Assembly (NCBI GenBank): GCA_963808725.1
Contig: CAWEGO010000002.1
Location: 1,736,001-1,800,000 of the forward strand
Direction: 5' to 3'
Length of the DNA stretch: 64,000 nt
From: JAHFUA01 sp963808725
GTDB taxonomy: Bacteria > Acidobacteriota > Terriglobia > Terriglobales > Acidobacteriaceae
Shown here piece after piece: positions 21,681 to 30,376 of this stretch. Below the pieces are notes generated by a model. It was not told where the DNA came from and did no database searches. It saw nothing but the letters and a program-made list of their open reading frames with translations. The position numbers and the translations under genes were made by a program. Numbering within the stretch: the stretch's first letter is position 1; each line of letters starts with the position of its first letter.

Positions 21681-22247
21681 TCAAGCCGACAAATCCGCGC
21701 TAATGCTCCGATGGAGATAAATGCGCGCCTTCTCCCAATCGCGCTGCACCGTGCGTTCCGATACGCCGCGCATCTCGCCGATCTCGGCGAACGAGAAGCC
21801 GCAGAAGAATTTCAGATCGACGACTTCGGCAAGCGCGGGCTCCATCTTCGCCAACTCGTCCAGCGCCTCACCGATACGCGTAAGCTCGCGATCATCAACC
21901 ACATTCTCCCCGACGTTCGTCGCGAGGGAGGTGATCTCGAACTGGCCGCCTCGCTTCTGGGCACGCTGGTTGCGGGCATGATCGATGATCAGTCCGCGCA
22001 TGACCCTCGCGGCATAACCCATGAAGCGCGCGCGGTCGGGGAACGACGGGCCCTCGCGTGCCGACATATCCAGGTAAGCCTCGTGCAGAAGCGTGGTCGC
22101 GCCCAGGCTCACGGGAACGCCCTGTCGCGCCAGTTCGCGCTTGGCCACCCGATGCAGCTCGGAGTAGAGGGCAGCGAACAGCGCTTCCGCGGCGGGACCC
22201 TCCCCACGTTCCGCCGCGCCAATGAGCGATGAAATCGTCGACTCCAC
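21681..22247 (-). CDS. ECF-family RNA polymerase sigma factor
   Basis: A 188-residue sigma factor with region 2 (LHEAYLDMSAREGPSFPDRARFMGYAARVMRGLIIDHARNQRA) and a region 4 helix-turn-helix (EVVDLKFFCGFSFAEIGEMRGVSERTVQRDWEKARIYLHRSI). The wording of region 2 is that of the ECF subgroup found next to Ser/Thr kinases in Acidobacteria and Planctomycetes. There is no zinc anti-sigma gene beside it. The kinase just downstream is the likely control, perhaps by phosphorylating the factor or an unseen anti-sigma; that link is inferred from adjacency only. Confidence 0.9.
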   Translation of the reverse strand: MESTISSLIGAAERGEGPAAEALFAALYSELHRVAKRELARQGVPVSLGATTLLHEAYLDMSAREGPSFPDRARFMGYAARVMRGLIIDHARNQRAQKRGGQFEITSLATNVGENVVDDRELTRIGEALDELAKMEPALAEVVDLKFFCGFSFAEIGEMRGVSERTVQRDWEKARIYLHRSISADLSA

Positions 22248-22371
22248 GCGGCTCTCCCCCTATCGCCGTGAACGCCCAGAACGCGAAGCCTCTCGCATTG
22301 TGGAGGAATAGTCAAGATACTTGCGCCCCAACCCCGGCGGGACCACGGCGGCCACCGAGCCGGGCTGCAGC

Positions 22372-22511
22372 CCCGCCCAGGCGATAGATTTAATGTCTAG
22401 AGATTATAGATTTAAGTTTGACAATATCCGTGATGATTACCAGCGGAAAAATGCATTGGACTGAAATCAGCATCGCCGGTAGGTTACATCTCAGCCGCAC
22501 CGCTTCTGCTA
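22372..22511 (+). repeat. 140-bp direct repeat, copy 1, with paired ATAGATTTAA boxes
   Basis: Similar along its whole length to 24301-24446. Two identical boxes ATAGATTTAA sit at 22384-22393 and 22406-22415, exactly 22 bp apart, as in copy 2. Conserved blocks follow: CCAGCGGAAAAATGC-TTGGACTG and CAGCCGCACCGCTTCTG. The bases just before the first box (AGCCCCGCCCAGGCGATAG) also match the 3' end of the MarR gene that precedes copy 2. The rest of 22512-22852 holds only a short GTG-started frame at 22621, with a good ribosome site but no recognisable product. Confidence 0.75.
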
Positions 22512-22852
22512 TTCGAAAGAGGAAAACGGCCCAGTGGCGCCCGCGCCATCTGTTTGATTACCCGCCAGCTAGCTAGTTAAGTGGCCCTTTCGCCGGAGAA
22601 ATCCTGGAGGAGACTGGAACGTGGAGACCACGAAAACTCTGTTGCTAAAGGCCGCAGTGGTAGCAGTTTTCCCATGCGTCCGGACCTGCGCAAAGACTAG
22701 GCCGTCGCCACCCTGGCCACCCTGGTGAAGTTCTAGTTCGGACCGAAAGAGAGGACCAGAATTTCAAAGCGCACAGATTGGTCGCAATGACGGAGGTCGA
22801 AAATGATGACGGATATGCATGTGCTCCTGCAGAGCTTGCTCGAGAGAGCGAC

Positions 22853-23145
22853 ACGCTGGGTGCGAGCGACCTGCGCATCTCGGTGATTGCGGTCAACACC
22901 AATCTCTCCGCGGTGGCGGCCTCCGCGTCGGCGCTGTTCTGAGACCGCGCCGCAGGGGTCATCAACCTTGAGCACGCGTTCATTTGAAGAGCACACCCCC
23001 CCACACCAGAAGGCCGGCCAAAATCCCAATGATGACGGCGGAGTTGGGTGACACGAAGGCGCCAGGAGCCGTGATGGCAACCAGCCCGGCCAGCATCCCC
23101 GTTGCAGGCCATCGTAACGTCGGGCTTGCCGAACAGCCAGTACCA
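22853..23145. pseudogene. ammonium transporter (Amt) fragments in opposite orientations
   Basis: On the plus strand 22853-22940 encodes LGASDLRISVIAVNTNLSAV...SALF, an Amt block. Immediately beyond, on the minus strand, 23145 down to about 22941 encodes YWLFGKPDVTMACNG, then MLAGLVAITAPGAFVSPNSA and the rest up to NERVLKVDDPCGAVS, with one frame break and one stop. In intact Amt proteins these two blocks are consecutive, so the second piece appears inverted in place. No other part of the gene is present. The sequence is a different Amt from the intact copy at 30377. Confidence 0.7.
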
Positions 23146-23151
23146 GAACGA

Positions 23152-23290
23152 TCACCGATGCCTGGTTCTTGTAGAGCTTGAAATAGATCAGTTCGCTCGG
23201 CTCTGAATCCCGCCCGGTCAGCTCCCGCTCCACCTCCGCCTTAAATTGTTCCTTGGGCAACGACTGCGCTTTGTGCAACCAAGGTTGCAC
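23152..23290 (-). pseudogene. fragment, possibly from an HNH-endonuclease-type protein
   Basis: Reads QPWLHKAQSLPKEQFKAEVERELTGRDSEPSELIYFKLYKNQ, a block that resembles the helical region preceding HNH nucleases of Acidobacteria and Myxobacteria. It runs directly into the inverted Amt fragment, with no remaining nuclease motif. The assignment is from memory of the family and is tentative. Confidence 0.35.
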
Positions 23291-23315
23291 TTTCGAAGCG
23301 CTGCCCGTCCCGGCA

Positions 23316-23720
23316 CTATTTGGTGGCGAGCGCGTCCAGCAAGGCCGCTGCCTTGGTCACGTTGTCGACCCCGAAGACCGCCAATGGCAGGGTCGATCCC
23401 GGCTCCAGCCCGCAGTAGGAGTAGTCAATGTTGATCTGGTTTTCGCCCAGCCGCAAGGCGGCGCGGCCCAGCTCACCCGGGCGATGCGTCAGCCTGACCA
23501 CGGCGACGTCCACTTCCTCGAAGTTCATGTGCAGGCTGCCCAGCGCCGCGTTGGCGCTGGCCGGATCATCCACCACGAAGCGGGCCAAGCTCTCGCCGTG
23601 TTCCACGAACGATTGAAATGCCAGGATGTTCACCCCACGCTCCCCCAAGGCGAGGCAGCAATTCCCCAAGGCGCCCGGTTTGTCTTCAATAGTTACCCTA
23701 AACTCCTTCGCCTTCGCCAT
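23316..23720 (-). CDS. tandem ACT-domain protein
   Basis: A 134-residue protein made of two ACT-like ligand-binding domains. The first is KEFRVTIEDKPGALGNCCLALGERGVNILAFQSFVEHGESLARFVVDD; the second begins VDVAVVRLTHRPGELGRAALRLGENQINIDYSYCG. The 'kPGaLg...L...gvNI' motif is present in both. Such stand-alone proteins bind amino acids and act as allosteric or regulatory subunits. The start at 23720 (MAKAKEF) is preferred over the Met three codons upstream. Neighbouring remnants of an ammonium transporter hint at nitrogen metabolism, but this is circumstantial. Confidence 0.8.
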   Translation of the reverse strand: MAKAKEFRVTIEDKPGALGNCCLALGERGVNILAFQSFVEHGESLARFVVDDPASANAALGSLHMNFEEVDVAVVRLTHRPGELGRAALRLGENQINIDYSYCGLEPGSTLPLAVFGVDNVTKAAALLDALATK

Positions 23721-23880
23721 GCCGCTCACGTCCTTCCTTCAGGACACCGATGACCGGCGCCCATGCCTCCTCCAACCAGTCCAAAAGCGGGTCGGGATCT
23801 CTTCTTGACCTCGCAAACGCGAGGATTTTACCCTATGCTGTGGTCCGCAAGTAATCGAAGCATCTTTGTCCGGCTCATCG

Positions 23881-24321
23881 ATGACCAAGAAAGCCCTCGC
23901 GCGCCGCGCCTGGCGTTTGATGTTCGATTTCCTGATGCGCACTGCCCCGCAACGGACCAGAAGCCTCAAACGTCGCGGATTGACGCCTAACGTTGCACGC
24001 GCGCTGGTGAGCCTAGACCCTCGGGAAGGCCGGAGTATGCGATCCCTGGCCGAAGAGTGGGAGTGCCCTGCCTGCAACGCCACGTGGATCGTGGACCGGT
24101 TGGAACTGCTCGGCCTTGCGGAGCGCCGGACGCTACCACACGATCACCGGGTCAAGCGTGTTGTGCTGACGAGGAAGGGCGTGAGAACGAAGACCGATCT
24201 GATGGAGGAGTTCCACACACCGGCAGGCGAGTTCCTCGAATTGGATCGCGATGATCTCGAAGCCCTGCAGCGCGCTCTGGAGAAGCTCCTCCCGGCGTGC
24301 GCCCCGCCGCCCAGGCGATAG
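23881..24321 (+). CDS. MarR-family transcriptional regulator
   Basis: A 146-residue winged-helix protein: helical N-terminus (ALARRAWRLMFDFLMRTA), recognition region RSMRSLAEEWECPACNATWIVDRLELLGLAERRTLPHDHRVKRVVLTRKG with the typical wing 'R...DHRVK.V.LT.KG', and a C-terminal dimer helix. MarR proteins are usually dimers repressing nearby genes and released by small ligands. The ATG at 23881 is chosen over a TTG at 23866. Its last codons lie inside the 140-bp repeat whose paired boxes precede the porin gene, so that repeat is an obvious candidate operator. Confidence 0.85.
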   Translation: MTKKALARRAWRLMFDFLMRTAPQRTRSLKRRGLTPNVARALVSLDPREGRSMRSLAEEWECPACNATWIVDRLELLGLAERRTLPHDHRVKRVVLTRKGVRTKTDLMEEFHTPAGEFLELDRDDLEALQRALEKLLPACAPPPRR

Positions 24322-24446
24322 ATTTAATTTCTTAAGGTTATAGATTTAACTTCTCAATGTATCTGTGATCCTAGCCAGCGGAAAAATGCGTTGGACTGTG
24401 ATCGGATTGGCCGCTAGCTTACATCCCAGCCGCACCGCTTCTGTTA
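24301..24446 (+). promoter_or_regulatory. 140-bp repeat, copy 2: candidate operator upstream of porin
   Basis: ATAGATTTAA boxes lie at 24318-24327 and 24340-24349 (22 bp apart, two helical turns, same face of DNA). The first follows directly on the MarR gene's stop. Downstream blocks match copy 1 at 22372. The region sits ~300-430 bases before the porin start. A dimeric regulator, plausibly the adjacent MarR protein, could bind the pair; this is inference. Confidence 0.5.
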
Positions 24447-24745
24447 ACCCAGCGATGGCGGCTCGGAGGTGAGCACTACATGAAGAATGCTGGCCAGGCC
24501 CCTGCAGTCATCATCGCAGGGGATCAGCGCGGAGGGTTTCCGAACGAGCTTCCGAAGATATGAAAAAGCACTGTTCTTCTCACCAACAGAATGTTGCAAC
24601 ACCTGCCCGAAGTTCGGAAGTGGAACCAGCGTTGGGCGCACCCTGAGCCGTGCTGCTGCCGCGGTATTACCGGTTTCAAGATCTGCAAATTCCAAGAACT
24701 TCCTCTGTCCGCCCCTGGGACAGGGATGAAAGGTGAGGCATCGTA
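24447..24745 (+). other. long leader of the porin gene with stem-loop
   Basis: About 300 bases without a credible gene. A perfect 7-bp stem CCCCTGC/GCAGGGG with a 10-base loop lies at 24499-24522. A ribosome site (AAGGTGAGG) precedes the ATG at 24746. No known riboswitch class was recognised. Confidence 0.35.
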
Positions 24746-26191
24746 ATGAACGGATTTCGCCGTTTCGCAGCTCTCGCGCTGGTGGTGGCGCTGGGCTACC
24801 TCCTCCCGGCGCCGCTCGGGGCAGAAGAAACCAGTAACCCACCCGCATCGGCCCAGACCGATGCCGCCGTGCTGCAGCGCCTGGCGGAGCTGGAGAAAGA
24901 AGTCCAGCGTCTACGGGACGAGTTGCAGGCGGCGAAGACGGCTCCGGCCGGCGCCCCTGCTCTGCGGCCGGCTGTCTATGCGCTCCCGGATGGTACGCCC
25001 GCTGCCGCCGCTGCCCAGGCCGTCACGCCTGCGCCCGCCGCCACGCCCGCGCCTGCGAAGCCTGATCCTCTGGCCGGGCTGTCCAGTGTGTTGAACGGCG
25101 CTACCGTTACCGGCCTGGTGGATGGCTATTACGGTTACAACTTCAACCATCCGACGGATGGTTTCACCGCCCTCAGTACTGTCCCCGGCAACTTCACCAG
25201 CCTGCAGTTGTTCACCCCGCGCAACAACCAGTTTGCGCTCAACCTGATCGAACTCGGCTTGGTGAAGACCCCCGACGCCGACAACCGCCTGGGATACAAG
25301 GTGATCTTCGGCTTTGGCGATGCCATGCAGCAGGTCAACGTGATCAGCGGCGGCGACCCAACCTTCCTGCAGTACCTCAAGGAAGCGTACTTCTCTTATT
25401 TGGCTCCCGTGGGCAAGGGCCTGCAGATCGATGTCGGCAAGTTCGTGACGCCCATGGGCGCCGAGGTCATCGAGGGCAACGCCAACTGGAACTACTCGCG
25501 CGGCCTGCTGTTCTACTATGCCATTCCGTACTACCACTATGGCGCGCGAGCCCAATACACCTTTAACCCCAAGTTCTCGCTGACCGGCTTCCTGGTGAAT
25601 GGCTGGAATGACGTAGTCCACGACACCAGCACCGGCTATTTCAACAGCGGCAAGACCGGCGGCTTGAGCCTCGCCTGGACCGCCACCAAGAAACTGACGG
25701 TCACCGAAACCTGGTTGGGCGGCCCGGGAGCGACCCAGTTTGACGGGAGCCACTGGCGCAACGTGTTCGACACCGTCATCGCCTACAACCTGAACTCCAA
25801 GTGGTCGTTTCAGTTGTGGGGCGACTACGGCCGGGTGGAACAGACCAGCCCCATCCAACCTTTCGATTGGTGGGGTGCAGCGGGCTATGTCAAGTACCAG
25901 TTCAACCCGAAGTATGCGTTCGCCACCCGCTACGAGTATTACAACGATCCGCAGGGTTACACCACGGGCATCGTCGATGCGAACGGGGTAGGGCCTCACA
26001 TCGAGGAATTCACCGCGACCTTTGAACGTCGGTTCGCCACCCACCTGATCACCCGGCTTGAGTACCGGCACGATGCATCGAACCAGTCTTTCTTCCCCGA
26101 GGGCAAACCCGGGACTCTGCCGGTCAGCGGCCAGAACAGCATGGTGCTGGGGATGATGTTCGTGCTCGAGCCCAACGAGGCCCCCAAGTAG
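24746..26191 (+). CDS. outer-membrane beta-barrel porin (OmpL-like, BBP2 type)
   Basis: The 481-residue protein has a signal peptide (MNGFRRFAALALVVALGYLLPAPLGA), a short coiled coil (LQRLAELEKEVQRLRDELQAAK, residues ~38-60) and an Ala/Pro-rich linker. A barrel of alternating strands follows (GLVDGYYGYNFNHP, QFALNLIELGLVK, FGFGDAMQQVN and later FATRYEYYNDPQGY). It ends with the aromatic-rich last strands LEYRHDASNQSFF and NSMVLGMMFVLEP. The N-terminal coiled coil suggests peptidoglycan or trimer contact. It resembles putative porin-2 proteins of Acidobacteria. The long leader carrying the paired-box repeat suggests tight transcriptional control. Confidence 0.85.
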   Translation: MNGFRRFAALALVVALGYLLPAPLGAEETSNPPASAQTDAAVLQRLAELEKEVQRLRDELQAAKTAPAGAPALRPAVYALPDGTPAAAAAQAVTPAPAATPAPAKPDPLAGLSSVLNGATVTGLVDGYYGYNFNHPTDGFTALSTVPGNFTSLQLFTPRNNQFALNLIELGLVKTPDADNRLGYKVIFGFGDAMQQVNVISGGDPTFLQYLKEAYFSYLAPVGKGLQIDVGKFVTPMGAEVIEGNANWNYSRGLLFYYAIPYYHYGARAQYTFNPKFSLTGFLVNGWNDVVHDTSTGYFNSGKTGGLSLAWTATKKLTVTETWLGGPGATQFDGSHWRNVFDTVIAYNLNSKWSFQLWGDYGRVEQTSPIQPFDWWGAAGYVKYQFNPKYAFATRYEYYNDPQGYTTGIVDANGVGPHIEEFTATFERRFATHLITRLEYRHDASNQSFFPEGKPGTLPVSGQNSMVLGMMFVLEPNEAPK

Positions 26192-26236
26192 CGGCTGGCG
26201 GTGGCGGGGAAGGCAGGGGGTTAAAGGATGCTTGGG

Positions 26237-26443
26237 ATGAGGCCAATGCGAAAATCGGGGACCTGCTTTGTTGGGGTAATGAGCGGCGCTCCATCCTTGC
26301 TGGCCGGCTTGTTTGCGCTGGAGGCCCATCCCATAGCGGGCGTGCTGGTCACGCTGGCGGCCATGGCATTGCTGCTGTCTTGGGCGACTGAGTTGTGCGG
26401 GGCATCGGGAATTCAGGAACCGGATCTGCGAAGAAAACAGTAA
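26237..26443 (+). CDS. small two-span membrane protein
   Basis: A 68-residue product (MRPMRKSGTCFVGVMSGAPS...) with two hydrophobic stretches, PSLLAGLFALEA and AGVLVTLAAMALLLSWAT, and a polar tail ending DLRRKQ. AAAGGA precedes the ATG at 26237 at good spacing; another ATG at 26228 is possible. It ends 21 bases before the APC permease and probably shares its transcript. No family was recognised. Confidence 0.5.
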   Translation: MRPMRKSGTCFVGVMSGAPSLLAGLFALEAHPIAGVLVTLAAMALLLSWATELCGASGIQEPDLRRKQ

Positions 26444-26464
26444 TAGTAATTAAGGAGAATGCAC

Positions 26465-28268
26465 ATGGCGGCTGACGCTCCAGTTGAGATGAAACCAACC
26501 CTAGGCTTGACCGGACTGACGATGAATGCCATGGCGCTCATCGCCCCCGGCGCCTTTCTCTGGCTAACCTTTTATATTCAGGCAACCACGGGCGTCACCG
26601 CGCCGGCAATGTGGCTGGGCATCTTCGTCGCCTTGCTGCTTTGTCTGGCGACCGCCGTGAGTTACGCCGAGTTGTCGAAGTTGTATCCCGGGACCGGGAA
26701 GCTCCTATTACTTCGCCGAACAGTCCTTCCTCAACCATGACAAGGCTTGGCGGTATGCCCGGCTGGCCAAATTCATCGTGGGCTGGGGCTCGCATCTTTA
26801 TTACTGGATCTATCCCGGCGTGATGGTGGCCGTGATGGGCATCCTGTGTGGATATCTGGCGGGAACGCTGTGGCCCAACTTCATGAACGCCTCCAATCCG
26901 GGCCCCATGTTCATGATGGCCGTCTGCATCGTGTTCTCGTTCGGGGTGGCTTACATCGCCTACCGTGGCGTGACTGGGTCCACCTCGGTCGCCATCGCCA
27001 TCAACGTCATTCAGATTACGGCCTTGCTGGTGTTCTCGGTGATCGCGTTTGGCTATCGCATGAACCATCCTCCGGGATCGGTTGCCTTCCAGTTCGATTC
27101 AACCTCGGGCGCGGCGTACACCTATGAGTTCGCCACGCAGAAGCAGATGGTGGACGGCAAAGAAACCGATGTCATCGTGCGCAGCGCGGATGGCATCCCT
27201 CAGCCCGCGCTGGACAGCGCCGGCAAGCCGGTGCCCTTCCACATCAGCTATGCCGAGAAAGACGCGAGTGGTGCCTTCCTCGCTCATCCCAGCGCTTCCT
27301 CGGTATTCAAGGCCCACAATTGGGGATGGGTTTTCGTGCAGGCCACGGTCGCGATTCTGATCCTGGTGGGATTTGAGTCGTGCACGGCGCTGGGGGGCGA
27401 GGCCAAGAATCCCAAACGTGACATCCCCATCGCGGTGATTCTTTCGCTGCTGATTCAGGGGGCGTTCTGTTATCTGATCGAGTATTTCGCGGCCAACTAC
27501 TTCCTGAACAGCGGGTACACCATGCAAAGCGCGGCGGGCTCGGCGGCGCCCATCGGCGACATGATGATCATGGTCGGGGATGCGCTGTTCGGCGCCGGGC
27601 GCGGGCGGATCTTCATGCTGGTGGAGGCCTTCACCGTGTTTCTGGCCATCATCGGCACCACGCTTTCCTGCATGAACACCGGCGCGCGCGTCACCTACGC
27701 TATGGGCAAAGACCAGGAAGTGCCGGAGCACTTCGGCATGCTGCATGGGAAGAACCTCACGCCGCACCGCGCCATCTGGACGCTGGCGGTGATTTCCGCC
27801 GTCATCGGTTGCATCGGCGTGATCATGGCCTTCGGCGATGCCGGCGCGCCCACCGATGCGGCCATCAAGGCCTTGCCGCAGGGCTTCTGGTCCAGCTTCG
27901 GCTACCTCACCCACGACAAGATGGCAGCGCTTCCCAACTCGCTGCTCACCGTTACGCTGGCTTCCAACTTCGGCACCTTCCTGCTCTACGGCCTGAGTTG
28001 CGTCATCTGCATGGTCGGCTACCATGGCCATCCCAACTTCAAAGTGGTGCGGCACGTGCTGATCCCGCTGTTCGGATTGCTGGCCAACCTGGCCTGCATG
28101 ATCTTCTACCTGGTGGGGCCGTTCATGGGATACGGCACCAAAATGGAGCCGCTGTTGGCCTTGGCGATCGCCCTGGTCTGGGCGATCTATGGAGGGATTT
28201 ACTTCATTCGCGCCAGCAAGAGTTCCGGGCGGACCACGCTGGTGCCAACCCGCAGTTCGGTAGCATGA
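26465..28268 (+). CDS. APC-superfamily amino-acid permease (one frameshift)
   Basis: Twelve or more membrane spans, beginning LGLTGLTMNAMALIAPGAFLWLTF, where the unwound TM1 'GlTmNAMALIAPGAF' is the substrate-binding glycine loop. One extra A near 26700 breaks the frame at PGTG-SSYYFAEQSFL; the remainder is intact to residue ~600. An unusual ~75-residue polar loop (27090-27320, with SGAAYTYEFATQKQM and SADGIPQPALDSAGKPVPF) lies between two spans on the likely periplasmic side. The start at 26465 has a GGAG at ideal spacing. The substrate cannot be read from sequence. It lies downstream of a porin, giving a plausible two-membrane uptake route. Confidence 0.85.
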
Positions 28269-28281
28269 CGGGAATGGAAAC

Positions 28282-28301
28282 GGGCGGGCGCAGGCCCGCC
28301 C
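28282..28301 (+). terminator. stem-loop after the permease gene
   Basis: GGGCGGGC and GCCCGCCC form an 8-bp perfect stem around GCAG, 14 bases after the permease stop. Only TTCCTC follows, so it would be a weak intrinsic terminator. Confidence 0.5.
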
Positions 28302-28317
28302 TTCCTCAGGGCCATAA

Positions 28318-29198
28318 ATGTTAAGGTATTCTCAAGGGCCGCTCTTACGGGGAGCCGGCGCCGATGCCGGCATGCAGCGCTCGCCGCACAATTCTTTGCT
28401 GGACGTCGAATACGCGCAACTTTCCGACCGTGGCTGCGTGCGCGAAAACAACGAGGATTACCTTGGCTGCGCCCTTCCGGCCACTCCAGAAGAGGCGCGC
28501 ACCCAGGGCTGGTTGTTCGCGCTGGCCGACGGGGTGGGCGGACAGGAACAGGGCGAGGTCGCGTCTCAGGCAGCGGTAGAGAAATTGGTTTCTGGCTTTC
28601 GCGCAGCGCCGAAGCACGAACCTCACACCGGCCTGCTGAGCCGCCTGGTCCAGGCCGCCAACATGCACGTGTACGAGACCGGCCGCAACGCCGCTCCGGG
28701 CGGCATCGCGATGGCGACCACCCTTGTGGCTTGCGCTCTGCGCTTCGATCGGGTGGCCGTGGCCCACGTAGGCGATTCGCGCTGCTATCTCATCCGGCGC
28801 GGCCACGCCAAGCCGCTGACGCGCGACCACACCGTCGCCAGCGAGCAACAGCGACTGGGAGTGCTCTCCAGCCGGCGAGGCCGCCTCGGCGCGCACTCGC
28901 CACCTGCTCAGCCGCTCCCTGGGAACCGAACTGTTCGTCGGCGTCGAGACCAGCGAGAACCAGGTGCTGGCCGGCGATGTGCTGCTGCTCTGCTCCGACG
29001 GGCTGCACGGCGCGGTGACGGCGTCGGACATGGCGCAGCTCGTCGAGCCAGCGTTCCGACTTGAAGGTCGCGGCGCAGGAACTGGTGGCGCTTGCCAATC
29101 AACGAGACGGCAGCGATAATATCAGCGTGCAGCTAATCCGCGTTCGAAGCGTCGAACGCGTGGGCATGTACCGCGGGCGGCCTTACAAGCTTCGCTGA
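28318..29198 (+). pseudogene. PP2C-family protein phosphatase, frameshifted
   Basis: The protein shows the metal-dependent Ser/Thr phosphatase motifs in order: LSDRGCVRENNEDY, LFALADGVGGQEQGEVAS, MATTLVACALRF, VAHVGDSRCYLIRRG, then QVLAGDVLLLCSDGLHG and DNISVQLIRV. Frame breaks occur near 28865-28890 and near 29050. The C-terminus ends MYRGRPYKLR at 29198. The start could be 28318 or the ATG at 28372. It is followed 45 bases later by a Ser/Thr kinase gene, the classic phosphatase-kinase pair that reverses the same phosphorylations. The conserved residues on both sides of each break suggest sequence error rather than decay. Confidence 0.8.
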
Positions 29199-29242
29199 GT
29201 CCCTTGGCTCCCGCCTTCGCGCGCGCTCGCCGGCGCTGCCCA

Positions 29243-30215
29243 ATGACTCCACTCCATCCCGGCGACCAACTCGATCACTACCGCATCGAAAGCGCTGGTC
29301 GCCCGCAGCGGCATGGCCTCCATCTTCCGCGCTACCGATCTTGCGCACCGGACTGCCAGGTCGCCATCAAGGTCCCGCACCCGGAGATGGAGAGCGACCC
29401 GGTCTTCTTCGACCGCTTCCATCGCGAGCAGGAAATCGGCGAGAAGCTCGATCATCCCGGCGTGATGAAGGTGTTCGCCGACGACGACCGCAGCCGAGTC
29501 TACATGGTGATGGAGTGGGTGGAAGGCCGCCTGCTGCGGCAAGTCCTGAACGAGCAGCGCAAGCTTCCCGCCGAGCGCGCCGTGCGGATCGCCCTCGCCA
29601 TTTGCGACGCGCTCGAGCTACATTCACAGCCACGGCGTGGTGCACCGCGACCTGAAGCCGGAAAACATCATGGTCGACGCCGAGGATCACATCAAGCTGA
29701 TCGATTTCGGCATCGCCGCCAACGCCGGCTCGCGGCGGCTCACCTTCGCCAAGTTCTCGCAGACCATGGGCACGCCCGACTACATCTCGCCCGAGCAGGT
29801 CAAGCGGCAAACGCGGCGACGCCCGCAGCGACATCTACGCTCTGGGCGTCATGCTTTACGAAATGCTGACCGGGAAAGTGCCGTTCACCGGGCCGAATGC
29901 CTTCGTCATCATGAACGACCGGCTGCTGAACAATCCCGTCCCGCCGCGCGAGATCGATCCGCAAATCTCTCCGCAATTGCAGGAGATCATCTATCGCGCC
30001 CTGGAACGCGAACCCAAGAACCGCTACGCCAGCGCCCGCGAGTTCGCCTGGGACCTCGAGCATCCGGACCAGGTCGGAGTGGCCGAGCGCCCCGAGCTGC
30101 ACGACTGGAAACGGCGGCGCACGCCCTGGACCCGGAAGCATCCTGTTTTACGTGATGCTGGCGCTGATTCCGGTGGTCATCTTCGGGTTGATGTTCTACC
30201 TGGCGCGGCGGTGAG
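29243..30215 (+). pseudogene. Ser/Thr protein kinase with C-terminal membrane anchor, frameshifted
   Basis: Reconstructed order: MTPLHPGDQLDHYRIES, a glycine-loop equivalent ARSGMASIFRATDL, VAIKVPHPEM (Lys), HSHGVVHRDLKPENIMV, KLIDFGIAANAG, GTPDYISPEQVKR, SDIYALGVMLYEMLTGKVPF and a terminal span FYVMLALIPVVIFGLMFYLARR. About 320 residues. At least five single-base indels occur (near 29297, 29341, 29361, 29618 and 29812-30145). The membrane anchor at the very end, with no outer sensor domain, is unusual: the kinase would face the cytoplasm. It pairs with the PP2C gene upstream. Confidence 0.8.
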
Positions 30216-30235
30216 GGAACGTCCCTCCATAGAGG

Positions 30236-30360
30236 TCATCCTGAGCGAGCGCGCCCGTTGTTGGCGCGCGAGTCGAAGGACCCCTACCCGATAAATCTCG
30301 CGCAGGTAGGGGTGCTTCGACTCGTGCGGGCAAAAGCGGCCCGCACTCGCTCAGCATGAC
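30236..30360. repeat. long imperfect inverted repeat (dispersed-element type)
   Basis: Two arms of ~57 bases, one starting GTCATCCTGAGCGAG and the other ending CTCGCTCAGCATGAC, are inverted copies with few mismatches; each arm also has internal GC-rich symmetry. The 'CCTGAGCGAG...CGAGTCGAAGGACCCCTAC' wording is typical of interspersed elements in Acidobacteria. It separates the kinase and amt genes and would fold into a large cruciform or transcript hairpin, so it may also terminate transcription. Confidence 0.65.
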
Positions 30361-30376
30361 AGATTAAGGACCGGCT

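Noticed and set aside
22621..22731. GTG-started frame with a GGAGGAG ribosome site
   Set aside because: The product is short, ends in Pro/Trp runs and matches no family; probably debris of a lost gene.
24444..24848. Minus-strand frame of 134 codons before the porin
   Set aside because: It overlaps the porin signal peptide, has no ribosome site and no recognisable protein content.
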